From: Prostheceraeus crozeri
Taxonomy: Eukaryota > Platyhelminthes > Polycladida > Euryleptidae
NCBI GenBank assembly: GCA_907163375.1
Contig: CAJQUW010014395.1
Span: 372,001 to 436,000, forward strand
Direction of reading: 5' to 3'
DNA length: 64,000 nucleotides
Both the position numbers and the translations under genes were made by a program. Positions 1 to 10,593 of this stretch are shown here, piece after piece. The stretch's first letter is position 1, and each line of letters starts with the position of its first letter. A model generated the notes under the pieces. The model worked only from the letters and a program-made list of their open reading frames with translations, searched no databases and was not told the origin of the DNA.

Positions 1-2
1 CC

Positions 3-21
3 CGGTTTCTGTAAGAAACCG
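3..21. other. Hairpin at outer end of the arm
   Basis: A perfect 7 bp stem (CGGTTTC / GAAACCG) with a five-base loop lies at the outermost visible part of the arm, mirrored at 13,753-13,771. Its role is unknown. It may mark the arm terminus, but the true left end is not in the window. Confidence 0.5.
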
Positions 22-720
22 ACTTAGAAAATTTCATTGCTGAACTCAGCTAAGGCGTCAGACTTAGAGGTTCGCCAGGAGATGGCCTTCGTCTCCAGGC
101 CATAAAAGACTCCAAAACTTTAAAGGCTTGTAACTTTGCTTCTACAAGTCCGTTTGACTTGATTCAAAAAAGGTTCGGTTGCTATTGACCTGCTTTAAGT
201 GATAGACTACTTATAAAATGTTGTAAGTAGTGCTAAAAAGTTGAAAAATTTAAATTCACTAGTTTTGGAGGTTTTCTGGGGTTTTCGACCCTGCTGAATT
301 CAACTAAGACATTTACAAAGTTGTCAGAGGCGAGCTTCGGCTCGAGACTTGTTTCCTGATGTAAATAACTCCACCGATTTTCATGTCAAAATCGGGGCCC
401 GGATACCAACACAGTGACATGACGCACGCTCTGTCCGCTCGAGGTTGGATTTGTGGGTCGAGGTCTTGGAGTTGGGATAAGATCCCCTCTGAGAAATGCC
501 TGTGACGGATTCATCAGCTTAACTTGTCTTTCCTCTAAGCGAAGTTGTCTTTGTGATAGCACTGGGCGACTATCGATTCTGTCTTTGTATAGCATGGGCC
601 TTCACGACTGATAGCCCAGTAACTGTCGATGTGTTGTCCAAATTTGGTAAAAGCGTCGTTGTCAAGTTAAAAGCATGACTAAATTTAGAAAGACCAAGGC
701 AAGGCTTTGTGTCGGGAGGG

Positions 721-778
721 TATATAAGTCACTGCTTCTCTCTAGGCTTCACTCCTGTTTCAAGTTGTAAGACGAACG
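721..778 (+). promoter_or_regulatory. TATA promoter and noncoding first exon of the arm gene
   Basis: TATATAAG at 721-728 is followed about 25-30 bases later by a likely start region (near 750). The sequence up to 778 ends at a consensus donor (GTGAGT from 779). A matching acceptor with a pyrimidine tract ends at 976, seven bases before the ATG at 984. This gives a short noncoding exon and a 198 bp leader intron. The mirror promoter is at 13,046-13,053. Confidence 0.65.
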
Positions 779-983
779 GTGAGTGCTCTGTCGAAGTTTG
801 CTATCAAACTTTGAAATATTTAGAACTTAGGATTATTCTGTCTTAATGCAGATACAGTAATAGCTTCACATAAACGTTTTTATCAAGCTGTGACTTTAGA
901 TGAGATCCTTTAACGATCTCCTCTTATGAGCACTAAAATGTGTCTCAATTTAACACATTATTTCTTCTCTTTTCAGTTTGAAA

Positions 984-2166
984 ATGACGAAGGAATGCAA
1001 TAAAAAATTACAAATTTTTAAGTGTAGTTGCGGCATGCCCTTCCGCGGTGACCGTTTCAGGCGCCACGTCTTGGCGAGAGTGACGAAGGGTGAGATGAAG
1101 CATGATGATGTGTTGATGGTGATGTATTGTGTGTGGTGTGATGTTCGTTGTAGTGCGTATGATGTCGAGTTTGTGAAGGCTCATGCCAATTGTCCTCTGC
1201 GTGTGATTGGGAAGGAAATGATGAGTCAAGTGTTGAGTGGTGAGCGGGGGAGCGCATTTGTTCAAGGCGAACCAGTACGTTCCCCAGTCGTGAATGTGGA
1301 TTTGGATGATGATGAAGTGGCGAGTAAAGTAAAGAGGAAGTTGATTGTCGAGAGTGATGATGATGATGACGATGAGGCTATGGAGAGCGTTGTAACGAAG
1401 AAGGGGTGTGTTGAGAGGTTGAGTGATGATGTTGAGCTTGAGCGAGCTGTCGCGTCGATTGAGCCACTGGCAAAGCCACGGGCTCAATCGTCGCCGAGAG
1501 ATGAGCGTGTGATGCCTAATTGTGTTGTGAGAGTGAGTCAGTCGAGTGTGCCGAGTAAAGTGGTGTTGACGAAGAATGATGCGCTGGCGTATGGGAATGT
1601 GAGGAATGAGTGTGACAGGTTGCAGGGAAAGTTGAATGCTGCAAAGTGTACGTTGAAAGAAGTGACTGTGGAAAGGGATCGCTTGAAGAGAGAGTCGGAG
1701 GACTTTGCGAGTGTGAAGAGAGAGTTGTTTGAGGCGAGGCAGAAGTTGGTGAATGAGAGAAAGTTGAGGGAGACGCTTGAGTCGAAGTTGGAGAGTTGTG
1801 AGAAGTCGGTCTGTCGAGAGCGTGAGTTGAAGGAAGAGGCGATGGAACGAGTGAGAGTGTTGGAGCGTCAGTTGAGTATGCAGTCGGAAGTGTCGCCTGA
1901 AACGGTCACCGCCCTTCACATTCCTGTGGTGGGCTATGTCCCGGAGCGGCCATTAATTTATGGAGATGTGACTCCTGATACATCACAAGAATGTTTTAAC
2001 TGCACGGATGTCCGATGTTATCACATCAAAATACATCACAAGGAGGACATCCGTGTAGATTATAGGAAGCCGCACAAATTTCGTAAGTATTATGACTGGA
2101 ACATAACATTGTACCATCTTTCTCATTCTTACTTCTTTCATTGCAGGCCAACTGAAAAAGTCATAA
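984..2166 (+). CDS. Cys-rich, acidic, coiled-coil protein (left-arm copy), spliced
   Basis: Unrecognised protein starting at ATG 984, just after a splice acceptor at 976. The first 75 residues are Cys/His-rich (CSCG with a downstream GDRFRRH, then CVWC, then H-x-x-C), which suggests a zinc-binding module. A run of six aspartates follows near residue 125-130, a basic/acidic linker follows that, and about 100 residues (roughly 205-310) are a strongly charged heptad coiled coil. A 64 bp intron is likely at 2,083-2,146 (GTAAGT ... TTGCAG). Splicing it ends the protein a few residues later at 2,164-2,166, giving about 372 residues. Unspliced, the frame stays open to 2,360, but that tail covers the twin-hairpin module that is noncoding after the spacer gene, so I prefer the spliced form. 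A DNA-binding or regulatory role is plausible but inferred only from composition. Confidence 0.6.
2083..2146 (+). other. Candidate 64 bp mini-intron
   Basis: Donor C|GTAAGTATT and acceptor TTTCATTGCAG|G with a pyrimidine-rich stretch between. Removal places a stop six codons downstream. The spacer gene has an intron of nearly the same size (62 bp) in the same place relative to its end. Confidence 0.55.
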
Positions 2167-2219
2167 GCCCACCACATCCCACGTCCCGAGAACGACCCAT
2201 GGGCTCTCTTAAGGGCCAA

Positions 2220-2330
2220 CCTTCTAATGCAGCTAAAGCGGTCCCAAGCCCGCCACATATCTACGGATATGGAATGCAGAGGGGAAGAAAAATGATGAAT
2301 GGAATGAAGGGAGGACATTCATGCGCCACA
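2220..2330 (+). ncRNA. Twin-hairpin 3' module, copy 1
   Basis: The first 72 bases are identical to 5,769-5,840, and similarity continues to about 2,330 (the spacer copy runs to 5,879). It folds into a GCGG/CCGC stem (2,238-2,241 with 2,250-2,253) and a perfect 6 bp stem CATATC/GATATG (2,256-2,271) closed by C-TACG-G, a UNCG-type tetraloop known for high stability. It also begins with CTTCTAATGCAG, which has the look of a splice acceptor. It lies in the 3' region of two unrelated genes, so it is probably an RNA-level 3' UTR element or a shared 3' exon. The mirror copy is at 11,444-11,554. Confidence 0.55.
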
Positions 2331-2397
2331 CGCAACACAACAGACTTCTCTCTTCGCTAGTGAACAAGCTCTTGTCAGTGTCATCAGAAACTAACAT

Positions 2398-3180
2398 GTT
2401 GTACAAAGGTTTTACTGCAGCACAGGTTGATGTATAGTTAGAAAAGTTTGATCATGATGTTTTATGAAACACACATGTCATAAAATGTAAGCGTTAGTGT
2501 AGTCAACTAGTTTTTACTACAACTCATGTTAGAGAAAGTAAAGTCTGATCATCGAAGTTGTATTCGTGAGTGTCATCAGAAAGTGTATCATGGTTTGAAA
2601 AAGCAAAGTTAGTGTAGTCAGAAACTTTATCATGTTGTATAAAGGTTTTACTGCTACACAGGTTGATGTATAGTTAGAGAGTTTGATCATTGAAGTTGTA
2701 TTCGTAAGTCTAATCAGAAAGTGTATCATGTTGTACAAAGGTTTTACTGCAGCACAGGTTGATGTATAGTTAGAAAAGTTTGATCATGATGTTTTATGAA
2801 ACACACATGTCATAAAATGTAAGCGTTAGTGTAGTCAACTAGTTTTTACTACAACTCATGTTAGAGAAAGTAAAGTCTGATCATCGAAGTTGTATTCGTG
2901 AGTGTCATCAGAAAGTGTATCATGGTTTGAAAAAGCAAAGTTAGTGTAGTCAGAAACTTTATCATGTTGTATAAAGGTTTTACTGCTACACAGGTTGATG
3001 TATAGTTAGAGAGTTTGATCATTGAAGTTGTATTCGTAAGTCTAATCAGAAAGTGTATCATGTTGTACAAAGGTTTTACTGCAACACAGGTTGATGTATA
3101 GTTCGAAAATTTGATCATGGCGTTTTATGAAACACAAGTGTTATGAAATGTAGGCGTTAGTGTAGTCAAATAATATTACC
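2398..3180 (+). repeat. Tandem repeat, 332 bp period
   Basis: Landmarks such as CACAGGTTGATGTATAGTT recur at 2,421, 2,753 and 3,085, giving two nearly identical 332 bp units plus a diverged partial third. Inside each unit, shorter motifs such as TTTTACTGC and GTTTTATGAAAC recur. Open frames seen here on the minus strand repeat with the units and are not genes. Mirrored at 10,594-11,376. Confidence 0.85.
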
Positions 3181-3243
3181 GCGACACACGTTTGTGAAAA
3201 TAATGTTTGATCATTGACGTTGTATGACTGACCGAACTCATCA

Positions 3244-3465
3244 CAGCACTAGAAAGTTTTATCGAAAAGGTTTTACTGCACAGTGTAGATTGTCTTGTAA
3301 CTTACTTTCACAGCACTAGAAAGTTTTATCGAAAAGGTTTTACTGCACAGTGTAGATTGTCTTGTAACTTACTTTCACAGTGTTAGAAAGTTTTATCGAA
3401 AAGGTTTTACTGCACAGTGTAGATTGTCTTGTAACTTACTTTCACAGTGTTAGAAAGTTTTATTG
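3244..3465 (+). repeat. Tandem repeat, 67 bp period
   Basis: About 3.3 units starting at 3,244, 3,311, 3,378 and 3,445, each with AGAAAGTTTTATCG and TTTTACTGCACAGTG. The shared TTTTACTGCA core links it to the 332 bp array just upstream. Mirrored in the right arm near 10,309-10,530. Confidence 0.85.
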
Positions 3466-5049
3466 GTGACAGTTGGCAAATGTTTCCCTATTAGAAAATT
3501 CAAACTCCATGACTGTTAGATTCGCTTCATCAGGTTTACTAAAAGCAGTTTTCTACTGCAATGAGAGTTTAGAATGTTATATGAAAACAGTGTTCACCAC
3601 AGCACTAGAATGTTTTTATCCTTAGTTGAGATCCGGACTGCAGTGTGTAAAATGTTTTATGTGACAGTCTTTTCACAAACGGTGAAGTGTAAATACAGAG
3701 TGAATCCATCTGTTAGGTGGTCATTAACTTTGGATGTGAAGTAAAGCGAATCTGTGTACAGAATGAATTGAATATTAGACAACGCCTGCAAGTTTTTGAC
3801 GACTTGAGTGGTTGACATCAAATCTAAGTTTAACATGTTGGATATAAAAGTGAGATGGATAGGAATAAGTGTTGAATGTTTTATAAAACCAGATGTTGTC
3901 ACACACGTTGAGTGTAATTCCATGACATTGAATCGCGTGGGTTGTAAAGTCCATCATCCAAGGCTAGGCTCCTCTACGGTTGGATTTAGGGTTTTATATT
4001 ACATGCGTTAACCGTTCGTGTAGAATATGTGAAGCACATGTTCGCATAAATGCAAATGTTGAAATAAGTTTTGTAAGAAGTCTTTGACAGGTTGTTGTGA
4101 AACTTAGCGAACGTTGAAAAAAGTTTTATGAAATGTTTCTGCAGTCACACTCGTTAGCGTACCAGCTTTACTAAATGTGTTGTTTGCCTTTATCAAATTG
4201 AATGTGTGTGTGTTTTGTAAATAAAGACAGACAGCGTGTTTGCACTCTGCATCGACAGCATACAAGTATAGACATAACAACTTGTTGTTAGTCGAATGCA
4301 TATGAGATAGGAAACATTATGTGTGAGATAAAAATCAACCTGCTAGATGAAGTGAAACACAAAAGTGTCACAACTAGTTTACGGGAAATAAAGGAGAACT
4401 GTGACAACGTTTACACTCATCATAGACAGATGAACATACAAATCTGACATTCAAATGAAAGTCGTAAACATGAACTGCGGTGTAAGAAACTTTATGTCAA
4501 CAACTTTATGTTGGTAAAACTTTCATAGATTGCAGGCGTGTTGAAAGCTGATATAAAGACCTGTAGAAACGCATAAGTCTTAGTTCAACGACTCGACCCT
4601 TGAACTCACACAATGAACACGTCTGTGTAGAAAACTCATTGGTAGGAAACAGTATTTTCTGTGCGAATGCAGACGATGTAAACATGACATTTAACATGGC
4701 TTGCAATAGTCAACATGCTGCCAATCAAAATGTTTATCATAAAACCTATCAGTGAAAAAAAAAACCCCTCCTGTGCCCACAAAGAATCATAAGTGCTCTC
4801 TGACGCCTGTCTGTCGCACTAGCCCCTCAGCAGATAGAGTAGAACACAAAGATGAATGACAGCGCAGCCGGTGGGCGATCGTCTGTTGCGCTAGCCCCTC
4901 AACAGATAGAGTAGAACACAAAGATGTTTGCTCTCTCTCTGGCGCCCGTCTGTCACATGAAACAGAGAGCTATCGCATCTGTCCCAGGATGCAGGAACGT
5001 GTCGTAGCACCTGGCTGATTCCCACACAGCTCATTGCTATCGCACCGGA
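3466..5049 (+). other. AT-rich inner part of the left arm, no convincing gene
   Basis: About 1.6 kb with short open frames in several phases but none with a promoter or codon pattern I trust. It contains TTTTAT-type motifs like those of the arrays. It also holds the reverse complement of a module (TATAAAAC, CTAAATCCAACCGT, GATGATGGACTTTA) near 3,940-4,000 that recurs in the spacer. Near 4,800-4,940 there is a short direct repeat around AGATAGAGTAGAACACAAAG. Confidence 0.5.
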
Positions 5050-5198
5050 AGGGAGATTCACGCGATAAATGCATCTAAGTTTGTTGAGTGGTTGAGGATT
5101 GCAGTCAATGAAAATATGACTTCCCTTTTCGTCCACCAACCATAAGCTTAGAGCGATTTGATTGCGCGAACCAGACATTTCAAAGGCTGTATCATTCT

Positions 5199-5237
5199 CA
5201 TATAAAGCAGAGTCTCGTGCATTTTACTATCATAATC
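5199..5237 (+). promoter_or_regulatory. TATA box of the spacer acidic gene
   Basis: CATATAAAG near 5,199-5,207 lies about 35 bases before the ATG at 5,238, so the leader would be very short. The sequence starts about 150 bp inside the unique spacer. Confidence 0.5.
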
Positions 5238-5659
5238 ATGTCCGAGAAGCCAACTGCTCAAGTTACCCCATATAGGATTACTTATATGGGTGAAACGTTT
5301 CTCTCCGATGAGAGTGAGGATATAGTATTTCATTTTATGAAATACTATTCCTTGTTCGATGAATCGAACGTCATACCTCCACCCGAATCCTCGATGATGG
5401 ATCTGCAGGAATCTCCGAGTGAGAGCGAGACGGTGGGGAGCGAGGCCGAGATGGCAACCAGCGAGAGCGAGACGGTCGAAAGTGATAACATGGAAAGAGA
5501 GGAGATGATGTGGAGTGAGGACTCGGAAAGTGATAACATAGAAAGTGAGGAAGTGGAAGCGAGTGAAGATGTCATTGTGATATCGGATGATGAAGTAAGA
5601 GTTTTACACATGCATGCGAATGGCTGTCATCTCAACTCGTTCATGTTTTCTTTCAGTGA
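5238..5659 (+). CDS. Small acidic Ser/Glu-rich protein, spliced
   Basis: Unrecognised. The ATG at 5,238 follows a TATA box at the usual distance. About 45 N-terminal residues of mixed composition (with TPYRITYMGETFLSDES) are followed by about 70 residues of repeated SESE, SDN and EEV blocks ending in DVIVISDDE. The last motif (hydrophobic VIVI followed by acidic residues) resembles a SUMO-interacting motif; that is inference. A 62 bp intron at 5,595-5,656 (GTAAGA ... TTTCAG) would place a stop immediately after the splice, giving 119 residues. Unspliced, the frame runs to 5,741 (167 residues). The twin-hairpin module follows at 5,769. Confidence 0.55.
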
Positions 5660-5768
5660 TGGAGTGAGTGATGGGCGTTCTTTAGTTCATAAAATCATCA
5701 TGCGCACATACAGCACACTGTTTCACCACATTTCCTCGTGAATGCATCATGAGTTCTTATAAGAACTT

Positions 5769-5879
5769 CCTTCTAATGCAGCTAAAGCGGTCCCAAGCCC
5801 GCCACATATCTACGGATATGGAATGCAGAGGGGAAGAAAATTGATGAATGGAATGAAATGGGAGGACACTCTTGCACCA
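5769..5879 (+). ncRNA. Twin-hairpin 3' module, copy 2
   Basis: The first 72 bases are identical to the module after the arm gene, although the genes upstream are unrelated. The UACG-capped stem is at 5,805-5,820. Here it is outside any good frame, which supports a noncoding function in both places. Confidence 0.55.
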
Positions 5880-5999
5880 CATGCAGCCACAAACACATTT
5901 CTATCTTCATTAAGATGACATTCAATCACTTGAATTCTAATGTGACCTAATCCTTAGATCTCAGTACAGTCAACTCTCTAACGTACTTATTAAACCCAT

Positions 6000-6480
6000 T
6001 ATCTCTAACTTTACAAACACTGAAAGGATTCTAACATGATTTCAAACTTAACAAACATCAAATTTATTTCTAACGTTACAAACAGTGAAATGCTTGTGAC
6101 ACTATTATATACTTTACCTATCTTGCAAACACTGAAATGATTCTGATATTATTCCTAACTTTACATTCATCAACTTTATTTCTAACTTTACAAACGTCAA
6201 CTTTATTTTTAACGTTGCAAACAGTGAAGTGATTATAACTTCATTTACATTTCACCTATCTTACAAACACTGAAAGGATTCTAACATGATTTCAAACTTT
6301 ACAAACATCAACTTTATTTTTAACGTTGCAAACAGTGAAGTGAATCTGACTTCATTTATATTTCACCTATCTTACAAACAGCGGCATGGTGATAACTTTA
6401 TTTCTAACTTTACAATCATCAACTTTATTTCTAACTTTACAAACAGTAAAATGGTTGTAACTTTATTTCCTTAGTCAATC
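6000..6480 (+). repeat. Irregular AT-rich repeats in the spacer
   Basis: Blocks such as CTAACTTTACAAAC, CATCAACTTTATTT and ACAAACACTGAAA recur about every 30-60 bases with variation. The style is like the arm arrays (short TTTTAT/TTTCAT words), but the sequence differs. Confidence 0.7.
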
Positions 6481-8260
6481 CACTCTTTTGAAACGACAAG
6501 AAAACGACACAGCATGTACATGATACGTTATTGAAACCCACACAGCTTTTTTGTTACACTTACAATTCATTTCATTTCTTCTATCCTATACACTCAAAAC
6601 CTGCAACAACATTTAATCTATTACACCTGAAATCTATTGACATGTGATACATTACATTAAATCTTCGATATCAAATACTATCATGAAACAACTAGCAGTA
6701 CCTGACTCTAAACATGCACTGATTCCCACATGTATGACATTAGTAATTTTTCTATCATGTGTGACTACATGCTCATCAATATGAAAGGCTTGCAGTGACT
6801 TAACTCTTAATGTGTCCATGTCAAGCTTTTGGAAATAACTTTTCATGTACAGTTGACATACAATCAATTTCAACGGATGCTCCAGTCATAGCATGTTATT
6901 CCTGCTTTCGCACTCATGGTGTCATGCTGCATCAACAAGTTGCTTCTATCTAACTTTTACATCAATAAACCAAATGCCCTGATGCTATATGATACTGTCT
7001 GGATATGCTATTGTTGTTTCTTTTAACTATGTCACTGATTCAAACAGTTAATCACACTACCTATTCATTAAACTTTGCAATCTCAATCTTTGCTTTCATC
7101 GAATATGAACCTCTAATTTACATACAACAACTATGATATGTGTTCTATCTTATACACTCAACCAGTAGAGACATTCATTCTGTTACATCCATGAACATGA
7201 TGTGATAAAATTCACATCATCTCAAAACCCTTTAACAGCGCTTGTCTTCAAACATATGCTGAATCCCACACAGCTTGTTTGTTACACTACCAATTCATTT
7301 CAATGTGGGCTAATCTTGCATCACTCATTTCATGTAACACAACTCTTCACTTTAATTATTCCCAGAATGTTACTGCAGTGGTCTCAACACAATCCCTACC
7401 ATGTATTCTAACACTTTCCTCATCAACTCTTTACACACTTATGATTCCAATCACTAAGATACATACAACTCTTCTATTGAACATGTATCAATCACCTTTC
7501 AGCTGACCACATCAAATGTAAAGTGTATAACATAATGAGCATGCAACTATCTCTCATCAACGATATGAAATCTGTCTTTTCACCATGAGAATTAAGTCTT
7601 GCCTTCAAAGTCATTTTATAAAGCGAACATATGCATCACGTATTCTATACTAAAAGAGATCGTTCATTTGTATTATCCAAATGACTAAGTCCCTAAATCC
7701 AACGGTAGGTAACCCTACCCCTTAGATGATGGACTTTAGCAATTTAGCTGTGTCATTCACCAATGGATAAGTTAGTAAATGCATGTATGCACTCTACAAC
7801 AACAGTTATCATTGATGTATGTTATATAAAACGCTAAATCTCTAAGTCCAACCGTGGCTGTCATTGCCTGCATTACTATACAACATGTTGCTCTGATGAT
7901 TCTTCCACCACCCTTACTCTTTCCATTTGAGGGGTAGTGAAGAAATAAATTCATGACTTCAGGTCAAAAGCTCTCTCTACACACGTTTATATTTTACATC
8001 ATGTAAAAGATCCTTGCTACTTATCATAGGGGCCTTAAAACTTTAAACATGATGATTTCATGGCAGTTAGACCTTTGAAGATGTGTGTTGGACACCTTGT
8101 CATGAAGTTGAGTTCTCATCAGATGAATTTAATAAGAGCTTCTTCATTTTCTAAGAAAGATAGAGATCCTTAAATCCAGTGTTTGTGTGTGGCACAGTCT
8201 GTAACTTTTCTTTGTTAATAGGGTGGCCTCCAACGAATTGGTGACCGGGCCCTCGGAAGG
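6481..8260. other. AT-rich spacer DNA without a recognised gene
   Basis: Only short open frames. Two partial copies of the module CTAAATC-CAACSGT with a nearby GATGATGGACTTTA lie near 7,690-7,740 and 7,828-7,850 and match the arm copy near 9,775-9,830. Confidence 0.45.
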
Positions 8261-8266
8261 ACCGAT

Positions 8267-8294
8267 GGAATACTTCGATTACTCGAAGTATTCC
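8267..8294. terminator. Perfect 12 bp inverted repeat over the stop codon
   Basis: GGAATACTTCGA and its exact complement are separated by four bases. The last codons and TAA of the minus-strand 78-residue gene lie inside. It could form a 3' hairpin in the mRNA. A role in 3' end formation is inference. Confidence 0.45.
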
Positions 8295-8515
8295 GGACGC
8301 TGAATTCTCAGCAGCGCCAGATATTCTAGCGCCATATCCCTAAATAAAGGGTTCTCCACAAGCTCATGTGGAATAAGATGGACGGGGCAGCGAATTGCTT
8401 CGCCTTTCTCTGCCTGCAAAGCAGCCAGGAGAAAGACTTTCCCCATCTTCACCCTGCATCCACAGCGGAGCTCAAGGGTTCGACTCATGTCAAAGAAAGC
8501 GATATCGAAAGACAT
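8279..8515 (-). CDS. 78-residue Cys-containing protein
   Basis: Unrecognised. The ATG at 8,515 is preceded on the minus strand by AATATAAG near 8,563-8,570, a plausible TATA box about 50 bases upstream. The protein has LRCGC at residues 16-20 and a later CPVH near residue 42-45, a possible half of a RING- or zinc-type fold, and a hydrophobic C-terminal third with ALEYLALLRI. It sits at the right end of the unique spacer, transcribed away from the right arm. The function is unknown. Confidence 0.45.
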   Translation of the reverse strand: MSFDIAFFDMSRTLELRCGCRVKMGKVFLLAALQAEKGEAIRCPVHLIPHELVENPLFRDMALEYLALLRIQRPEYFE

Positions 8516-10593
8516 TGCTTCAAACGACTTGTAATTGATGAATGAGTGTGAACGTCTCCCTTATATTTCTCACACATTTTCGTAACTGGCTAGCAAGACA
8601 TTGAAGAATTAAACAAATCGGCAGTGTCCATGCTTTAACAGCAAATGGTTTCTTGCGCGCGCGCGGAGTGTACAATAACGAATTGTCAACGTGAGAATCC
8701 TTTCAGCCGCCCACGATAATCTCTCCGGTGCGATAGCAATGAGCTGTGTGGGAATCAGCCAGGTGCTACGACACGTTCCTGCATCCTGGGACAGATGCGA
8801 TAGCTCTCTGTTTCATGTGACAGACGGGCGCCAGAGAGAGAGCAAACATCTTTGTGTTCTACTCTATCTGTTGAGGGGCTAGCGCAACAGACGATCGCCC
8901 ACCGGCTGCGCTGTCATTCATCTTTGTGTTCTACTCTATCTGCTGAGGGGCTAGTGCGACAGACAGGCGTCAGAGAGCACTTATGATTCTTTGTGGGCAC
9001 AGGAGGGGTTTTTTTTTTCACTGATAGGTTTTATGATAAACATTTTGATTGGCAGCATGTTGACTATTGCAAGCCATGTTAAATGTCATGTTTACATCGT
9101 CTGCATTCGCACAGAAAATACTGTTTCCTACCAATGAGTTTTCTACACAGACGTGTTCATTGTGTGAGTTCAAGGGTCGAGTCGTTGAACTAAGACTTAT
9201 GCGTTTCTACAGGTCTTTATATCAGCTTTCAACACGCCTGCAATCTATGAAAGTTTTACCAACATAAAGTTGTTGACATAAAGTTTCTTACACCGCAGTT
9301 CATGTTTACGACTTTCATTTGAATGTCAGATTTGTATGTTCATCTGTCTATGATGAGTGTAAACGTTGTCACAGTTCTCCTTTATTTCCCGTAAACTAGT
9401 TGTGACACTTTTGTGTTTCACTTCATCTAGCAGGTTGATTTTTATCTCACACATAATGTTTCCTATCTCATATGCATTCGACTAACAACAAGTTGTTATG
9501 TCTATACTTGTATGCTGTCGATGCAGAGTGCAAACACGCTGTCTGTCTTTATTTACAAAACACACACACATTCAATTTGATAAAGGCAAACAACACATTT
9601 AGTAAAGCTGGTACGCTAACGAGTGTGACTGCAGAAACATTTCATAAAACTTTTTTTCAACGTTCGCTAAGTTTCACAACAACCTGTCAAAGACTTCTTA
9701 CAAAACTTATTTCAACATTTGCATTTATGCGAACATGTGCTTCACATATTCTACACGAACGGTTAACGCATGTAATATAAAACCCTAAATCCAACCGTAG
9801 AGGAGCCTAGCCTTGGATGATGGACTTTACAACCCACGCGATTCAATGTCATGGAATTACACTCAACGTGTGTGACAACATCTGGTTTTATAAAACATTC
9901 AACACTTATTCCTATCCATCTCACTTTTATATCCAACATGTTAAACTTAGATTTGATGTCAACCACTCAAGTCGTCAAAAACTTGCAGGCGTTGTCTAAT
10001 ATTCAATTCATTCTGTACACAGATTCGCTTTACTTCACATCCAAAGTTAATGACCACCTAACAGATGGATTCACTCTGTATTTACACTTCACCGTTTGTG
10101 AAAAGACTGTCACATAAAACATTTTACACACTGCAGTCCGGATCTCAACTAAGGATAAAAACATTCTAGTGCTGTGGTGAACACTGTTTTCATATAACAT
10201 TCTAAACTCTCATTGCAGTAGAAAACTGCTTTTAGTAAACCTGATGAAGCGAATCTAACAGTCATGGAGTTTGAATTTTCTAATAGGGAAACATTTGCCA
10301 ACTGTCACCAATAAAACTTTCTAACACTGTGAAAGTAAGTTACAAGACAATCTACACTGTGCAGTAAAACCTTTTCGATAAAACTTTCTAACACTGTGAA
10401 AGTAAGTTACAAGACAATCTACACTGTGCAGTAAAACCTTTTCGATAAAACTTTCTAGTGCTGTGAAAGTAAGTTACAAGACAATCTACACTGTGCAGTA
10501 AAACCTTTTCGATAAAACTTTCTAGTGCTGTGATGAGTTCGGTCAGTCATACAACGTCAATGATCAAACATTATTTTCACAAACGTGTGTCGC

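Larger units (their letters stand above)
1..5049 (+). repeat. Left arm of the palindrome
   Basis: Mirror of 8,724-13,773. The inner boundary is sharp: both arms share the sequence up to CGCACCGGA and then diverge completely. The arm carries, outward to inward, a hairpin at 3-21, a TATA promoter near 721, a spliced coiled-coil gene, 332 bp and 67 bp tandem repeats, and about 1.5 kb of AT-rich DNA without a convincing gene. Confidence 0.9.
5050..8723. other. Unique spacer between the palindrome arms
   Basis: A 3.67 kb segment present once. It holds a small acidic-protein gene on the plus strand (5,238-5,659), a copy of the twin-hairpin 3' module (5,769-5,879), an array of irregular AT-rich repeats (about 6,000-6,480), about 1.7 kb of AT-rich DNA with only short open frames, and a 78-residue gene on the minus strand (8,279-8,515). 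Confidence 0.75.

Noticed and set aside
1008-1919. 303-codon open frame on the minus strand opposite the coiled-coil gene
   Set aside because: It is the shadow of the plus-strand gene, has His/Leu-rich low-complexity composition, and its start coincides with the 19-base inverted repeat. No promoter was seen.
2529-3118. Minus-strand frames of 69 and 85 codons, repeated in both arms
   Set aside because: They repeat exactly with the 332 bp tandem units and have no codon signature.
4891-5178. 95-codon minus frame across the arm/spacer border
   Set aside because: It crosses the inner arm boundary, so the mirror arm has only part of it. No TATA box or domain.
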